The notes under the pieces were generated by a model. The model was not told where the DNA came from and did not search any database. It worked only from the letters and a program-made list of their open reading frames with translations. The translations under genes and the position numbers were made by a program. From Panax quinquefolius (lineage: Eukaryota; Streptophyta; Magnoliopsida; Apiales; Araliaceae): a stretch of 64,000 nucleotides of DNA. Shown piece by piece: positions 59,014 through 64,000 of this stretch (its first letter is position 1; each line of letters begins with the position of its first letter). The stretch spans positions 116,348,043 through 116,412,042 of the forward strand of contig CM035152.1 in assembly GCA_020205615.1 (NCBI GenBank). The letters run 5' to 3'.

Positions 59014-59858
59014 TGTAACGCCCCCAAATTCAGGAACTTGAAACCCGAACTCGGAGCTTTACGATACCATTTTTATGAGCAAAAATAATACTAATAATAA
59101 TAATAATAATAATATAAATATCAAACTTAATTTACATTTATCAAAGTCTAATCCCAAGTACGTAACCTTTACTACATTCTTTACATGATATATAATACAT
59201 ATCATTATCATAATACTGTCTAACTATTACAAAAGATACCAATAATCATATTATGTTTGCTTTCTTTTCCACTTGTTCTTGCCTGAACCTTCCGGTTGAT
59301 CACGCTTAGCTGAAAACATTTAAATTTAAAGCAAGAATAATCATTTGAGTGCCCAGCAAGTAATAACAATTATAAATATATTTGGATGAAAGAATTAAAT
59401 ATTTTCTTTGTACATCACTTCTACAACAGATCAATAGTTGTGAAGTAAACTGAACCAATCATAACCATATATTATTTCTATATTAAAGTTTTTGAAACTA
59501 CGTATTGACTATATACATAGGGTAGTCGACAGATTATGAACATTATTTTCTGTTTTCGAAAAGGTTAGACAGAACTTCTTCTGCAAATCGCCATAACTTA
59601 CGGGCACGAGGGTGTACATCCCATGGACCCTGTATTGATCAATACTACATTCCAAGAACAATATTATCGTTCATCATTTGTCCGCCGTAGCGCATAAAAA
59701 TTTTCCCATGTTCGGGATGTTCATAATTAGTCAGGAATCTGAACCAAAACCATTTGATTGGATACAAAAGTGTTTTATCATATTCAACGATATTTCTTAA
59801 TCTGTGTCTAGCTAGGTCAAATAGCTTAGACGGCTTTTATTGTATTCATACTGGGGAT

Positions 59859-59869
<11 letters not shown>

Positions 59870-59897
<28 letters not shown>
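59870..59897. repeat. (AT)n microsatellite
   Basis: Fourteen AT units inside element E. Confidence 0.9.
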
Positions 59898-59898
<1 letters not shown>

Positions 59899-60109
59899 AC
59901 ATGTGATTAAATACAATGATTATCCAAGTGGGGACACTTGTATAATCATATTTAGAAATTAACGAACAGAATATATATCTGAATTACCATATACTAACAT
60001 GTTGATAAGCAATGATCGGGTAAGTATCGAGTCTAAGACTCTATATCGAAGTTCAGTATCTGCTTAGACTATTTAAATAATAGTCAAAACATTTTTAAAT
60101 GACTTACAA

Positions 60110-61040
60110 TAATTTTTAAACAATTATTATAATTTATTCTAAATTTTCAAACGCAGCAAAATCATTATAAGATGCTTTAAATATCAAATAATTCTATTAT
60201 CATTAATATTTAATTAATATTAAACTATTAATGAAACCATTGCCAAAATATTAAAGTTATTTATAATAACTTAAAATATTTTAAAACATTTATATTACCT
60301 TTAAATGATTGTTAAAACATTTAAAATCATTTTAAATAATTACCATTAATATTAAAATATTAATGTACTATTTATCCAAATATTAAAAGTCATTAATCAT
60401 AACTTAAAATATTTTTAATCCATTAATATCCTTTTTAAATGATTTTTAAATAAATAAAACCATTTTTAAACTATTTATTTAATATAATTATTAAATAAAC
60501 TTAATATCATTTATTATTAAATTGATATCATTAATATTAAATTATTAATGAAATTATCCTTTAAATATTAAAAGTTATATTTTATAACTTCAAATATTTT
60601 TAAACACACCTTAATTTCATTTAAAATGATTTTATAATATTAAAATCATTTTAAAACTTATTTATTTAATATAATTATTAAACAAATCTAATATCATTAA
60701 TATTAAAATATTAATATTTTCAAGGCAAAATATCAAAAGTTATATTTTATAACTTAAAATATTTTTATAATACTTTAAATGATTTTTAAATCATTAATTT
60801 TATTTTTATAATTTATTTAATACATTTATTAAATAACTTAAATATCATTAAAATTAATTTATTAATGAAATTTCATCACAAAATATTAAAAGTCATATAA
60901 AATAACTTAAAATATTTTCTTATAACATAATATAATTTTAAATGATTTTTCAAGTGTTAAAATCATTTTTAAATAATTTATTTAATATTATAATTAAATA
61001 AATTAAATACCTTTAATATTCCAAAAATATTAAATATTTA
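60110..61040. repeat. AT-rich ~130-185-bp degenerate tandem repeat in E
   Basis: AAAGTYAT...ATAACTTAAAATATTTT recurs at about 60253, 60385, 60570, 60735 and 60888, each time with TCATTAATATTAAA and TTATTTAATAT blocks at fixed offsets. Confidence 0.75.
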
Positions 61041-62330
61041 TGAAATATATTAAAACTAATTTTTAGACTTAAAAAATTTTAGGAATTTATTTTGTATTTT
61101 TCATAATTAAAAACTATTTTTTTCTAATTATTTAATAAAAATAATAATTTTCAAAAATATTTGTCACTAAGCCCTATAGCGACAAAACTGTTGCTAAAGG
61201 TGTTCTTGAGCCATTCTTGAAGTACGCCCCAGAAACTTTATGTCGGTTAGCAAATGACCTTTACTTTGACGAAGATTAAATCTCAAACATCATTGTGTTT
61301 GGAAAAGACAAAGGTCAGATCTTGTAGACATAGTGTAATACTAAAAGCTCCAACAAACAACACGATCAAACAACATAAAACAAAAGAGATTTAAGCTTCC
61401 AAAAATTATGTCAGAAGTTGTTCTTCATTTCTGGGTTTTCCAGAAATGAAGAACAGTTCCAGCTGGCTACTTTGGATCTCTATAACTTTCAATCCTGGTA
61501 ACGTTTTGGTGTTTTTATGATTTCAGTTTGTAGATAACATGCAAGATAACATATCTAATACATAATATAGAGCTAACAACATCAAATCTAAGAGATCATG
61601 TCCGGTCAAAGTAGGCCAGAAAACTTAAGCATACGTTTTTCTGGAATTTCCATAAAACCCAAACCGTGACCAAAGAGCCTACTTTGACCATCGATTCCTT
61701 TGATTCTGTGAATGATATAAGTGATGTTATGGCATGTATGTGTAGATTATATGTCAGCTTACAAGTCCCAAACAACAAAATGGCCTAAAGAATTAACAGT
61801 AGGAAGATCAAAGACTTCAAAATCGACTGTCAGACCATTCTGGGTTTCTGGGCTGCCCAGAAACTAGTTGGTCAATGCTGGTCAACGATGTTTGACTGCA
61901 AATAACTTTTAATCTACAACAGATATGGCTCTGATTAAAGCTTCACATGAAAGAACACATTACATACTACACGTAACAACCTTCAAACAACAAAAATACT
62001 TAACATGCAAAGATTAAATAGGTCTGACATTTGACTGTCAGACACAAAAACAACAATTTCCAGTTTTTCAAAAACTTAAATTTCGAGCACTTAAATAATA
62101 TGGATCTACAAAATACCAACCCAGATCATCTATAAAGACTACAAACAACAAGTTTTAACATTAAAACACAAGATCTAACAGAGGATCAAGGTCAGATTTT
62201 TCAACTAGGGTTTATACATTTAAATGAGCAAATTTGATTTCTTGGCTACTGATTTGTGATGTGTGTTAGTGGGGCTTGTTTATGGGACTAATCTACTACA
62301 TAATTTTGAAGCTTTTAGAGAGAGAGGGCC
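61041..62330. other. Non-coding body of element E
   Basis: No supported gene. Contains TTCATTTCTGG/CCAGAAATGAA, a perfect 11-bp inverted repeat (61426-61449). Confidence 0.6.
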
Positions 62331-62607
62331 AAGGATGAGTATTGGTGACCAAATGGGCTAAATGACACACTTTCTCTCTCTTAATCTATATATACAAGTT
62401 AGATTCAATGGACTTGTATGATAAATGGCTGATGTGCTGTATATAAAAGAAGTCAAGAGTTGTTAGAATTGTTTACCAACTCAAAATATGGTAAGATACA
62501 TAAGCAACCTTCAATTATGCAAAAGGGGTAAAATGGTCAATTGGCTTGGAATTTTAATGGCACATTAGCCATATAACAAACCCTTGGGGTTTGACCCTTA
62601 GGGTTTA

Positions 62608-64000
62608 TGTAAGACCCCGAATTTTATGAAATAAAAGTATTCAATTTTTCATATAATTACAATTGAATAAATGGTTAAATTGATAAAAGTTAAAGTTAAA
62701 GGTGATATATATAATTTTTCAAAAAATACGCAGTGGTTATAAAATATTTATTGTTGTCGGGAATATTTGTTTGGTCGTGGAAATATTCTTTACATTGGGG
62801 AATATTAAATGCGACGAGCCAATGCAACCATTTATGGGCCCCATAATAGAATAAGCTGTTTATGAAGAAAAGACAAATTAAAGTTTTATAAATAATTGGC
62901 GTAGTAATGTTCACGATTAACATCTTTGTTGGAATACCCGGTGATAAAATAAAATAAAAATGTCGCATTGTTGCCTGATGCTTATACCAGGTATTACACA
63001 AAGATTTTTGAATTATTGATTCTTACGTAAGAAGGCACTACTTACTCAATAATTGTTACGATAATTCTTGCTTCAATATTTTATTTTATTGATTCAATAA
63101 TTGCTTTGCGTTGATATTTTATATTATCGTTGTTTTAATAATTGTCACTACACGTTATTTTCCATTATCGAGACAATAATTCATATTATCTGAATAATAT
63201 TATTGGATAACATTATTGGCAATGTCTAGAAAGTTCATGTCAAGAAGAGGTTTGGTCACCTAATTGCTACGCGCCAAGAAGAGAGATCCTTATTGGAAAG
63301 CCCTCTTTCTTGGGAACCGCACTGGTTGTCAATATTGTGATTATGTAATATTATTTGTGAATAATTAATTATTGATTTTATGATGAGAAAAATATTTATT
63401 TTATGTGGACATAGATGGAGAAAATTTTAATGTGACAATTGTTGAAAATTAATATTTTGTCTTTTTACGATAAAATAATTTATTTAAATATATTATTTTA
63501 ATAATATATTAACGGTGATATTTTTATAATGAATGTGGGATATATGAGTATATGAGGAGGAAGAGTATTTTTGTGATAATAAATGTTTAACACATATTTT
63601 GTGTGTTAGTGGACACAATTATTGATTTAAATTTGATTATAGCGCAGTAAAATCACCCGTTTGTGGATTCTGGTCAATTTTGTTTGGAATTTGGAAAAAC
63701 TTTCTTCTGCAAAGTTGTAGAGAATTGAATTTCCGATAAAAACTCATGAGATTCAATTTTCTGATAAAAGGGCTATTTATTATGAATTATTGAAGTTACG
63801 AAGTTCAAAATAATTGATTTTTGAAAGTTTTAATTATTTTTATTTACAAAAACGTGTTTTTCATTTTGTTTTCCTCATTTAACATGTGATAGGGCTGAGT
63901 TCAGATGGTAAAACATGTGTATGAAGTTTTGGAAAAAATATAATAATATTTAATAAATTTTCTGCTTTGGTGTTCTAGCGTTTTCCTATAAATAGGTGCT
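62608..64000 (+). mobile_element. Element F: B-family LTR, plus orientation, cut by window end
   Basis: TGTAAGACCCCGAATTTTATG matches the start of the B LTR read on its sense strand (TGTGAGACCCC). Inner blocks such as GGTTTGGTCACCTAA and AAGAGAGATCCTTATTGGAAAG correspond to the reverse of 24735-24800. It is strongly diverged from B1. TATA (CTATAAATAG) at 63986-63995 is the last feature before the edge. Confidence 0.8.
63986..63995 (+). promoter_or_regulatory. TATA box of LTR F
   Basis: CTATAAATAG, the same 10-mer as in all B LTRs of the window. Confidence 0.8.

Larger units (their letters stand above)
59014..62602 (-). mobile_element. Element E: solo-LTR-like, about 3.6 kb
   Basis: Starts TGTAACGCCCCC like the end of many Ty3 LTRs read backwards. 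On the minus strand a TATA box (TATATATA, 62387-62394) is followed by AGAGAGAGAAAG. No coding capacity. The right boundary is uncertain: flanks ATTTA and GTTTA differ in one base and the right end lacks a clear CA. Confidence 0.5.

Noticed and set aside
1..64000. Large inverted duplication of chromosomal origin (1-8100 against 46600-54700)
   Set aside because: The similarity is fully explained by two copies of element A inserted in opposite orientation, with LTR edges and different nested insertions.
1..64000. tRNA or rRNA genes
   Set aside because: I looked for cloverleaf-like B-box motifs and rRNA signatures by eye and saw none; a tRNAscan run would be needed to exclude degraded copies.

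Overview
The window looks like plant nuclear heterochromatin, probably from a eudicot with a large genome. I find no credible host gene, rRNA or tRNA. Nearly all of it is long terminal repeat (LTR) retrotransposon sequence, nested at least four deep and decayed by stops, frameshifts and deletions. The plant assignment rests on a Ty3/gypsy Tat-like pol with a second, archaeal-type RNase H, a Tekay/Del-like Ty3 family, a Ty1/copia element, and plant-only plant-mobile-domain (PMD) and DUF7745-like genes. Species cannot be told.

Layout. Family A is a giant (about 20 kb) Tat-lineage Ty3/gypsy element present twice in opposite orientations. A-right (plus strand, 33140-58973) keeps gag, protease, RT, RNase H, aRNase H, integrase, two antisense genes, a polypurine tract and the 3' LTR; its 5' end lies beyond the left edge of the window. 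A-left (minus strand, 1-23734) keeps the 5' LTR, gag, pol and the antisense genes; its 3' LTR lies off the left edge. Family B is a Tekay-like element with 2.5-3.4 kb LTRs: B2 (23735-33139, minus) sits in the gag leader of A-right, and B1 (35665-45155, minus) sits in the protease region of A-right with a clean 5-bp target duplication. A-left is inserted inside the left LTR of B2. A Ty1/copia element C (8104-16757, minus) is inserted in the RT of A-left, and a solo-LTR-like element D (about 30263-32661) lies in the right LTR of B2. To the right of A-right are another solo-LTR-like element E (59014-about 62602) and the start of a B-family LTR in the opposite orientation, F (62608-64000).

The most notable content is in family A. 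Between integrase and the 3' LTR, and antisense to pol, it carries a spliced PMD gene followed by a DUF7745-like gene with a C-terminal coiled coil. Both copies keep the same gene order and the same GT-AG introns (79 nt in both for one of them). The U3 part of the A LTR holds a row of about ten short hairpins with mostly 8-nt loops around GATAACC. Their stems differ from hairpin to hairpin but stay complementary, with compensatory and G-U wobble changes between the two copies. A putative protease-RT intron, as known in Ogre elements, is visible in both copies.

Order of events from nesting: A-right is oldest, then B2 and B1 inserted into it, then A-left into B2, then C into A-left. Several reading frames and LTR pairs differ mainly by short indels, so part of the apparent decay could be consensus error.
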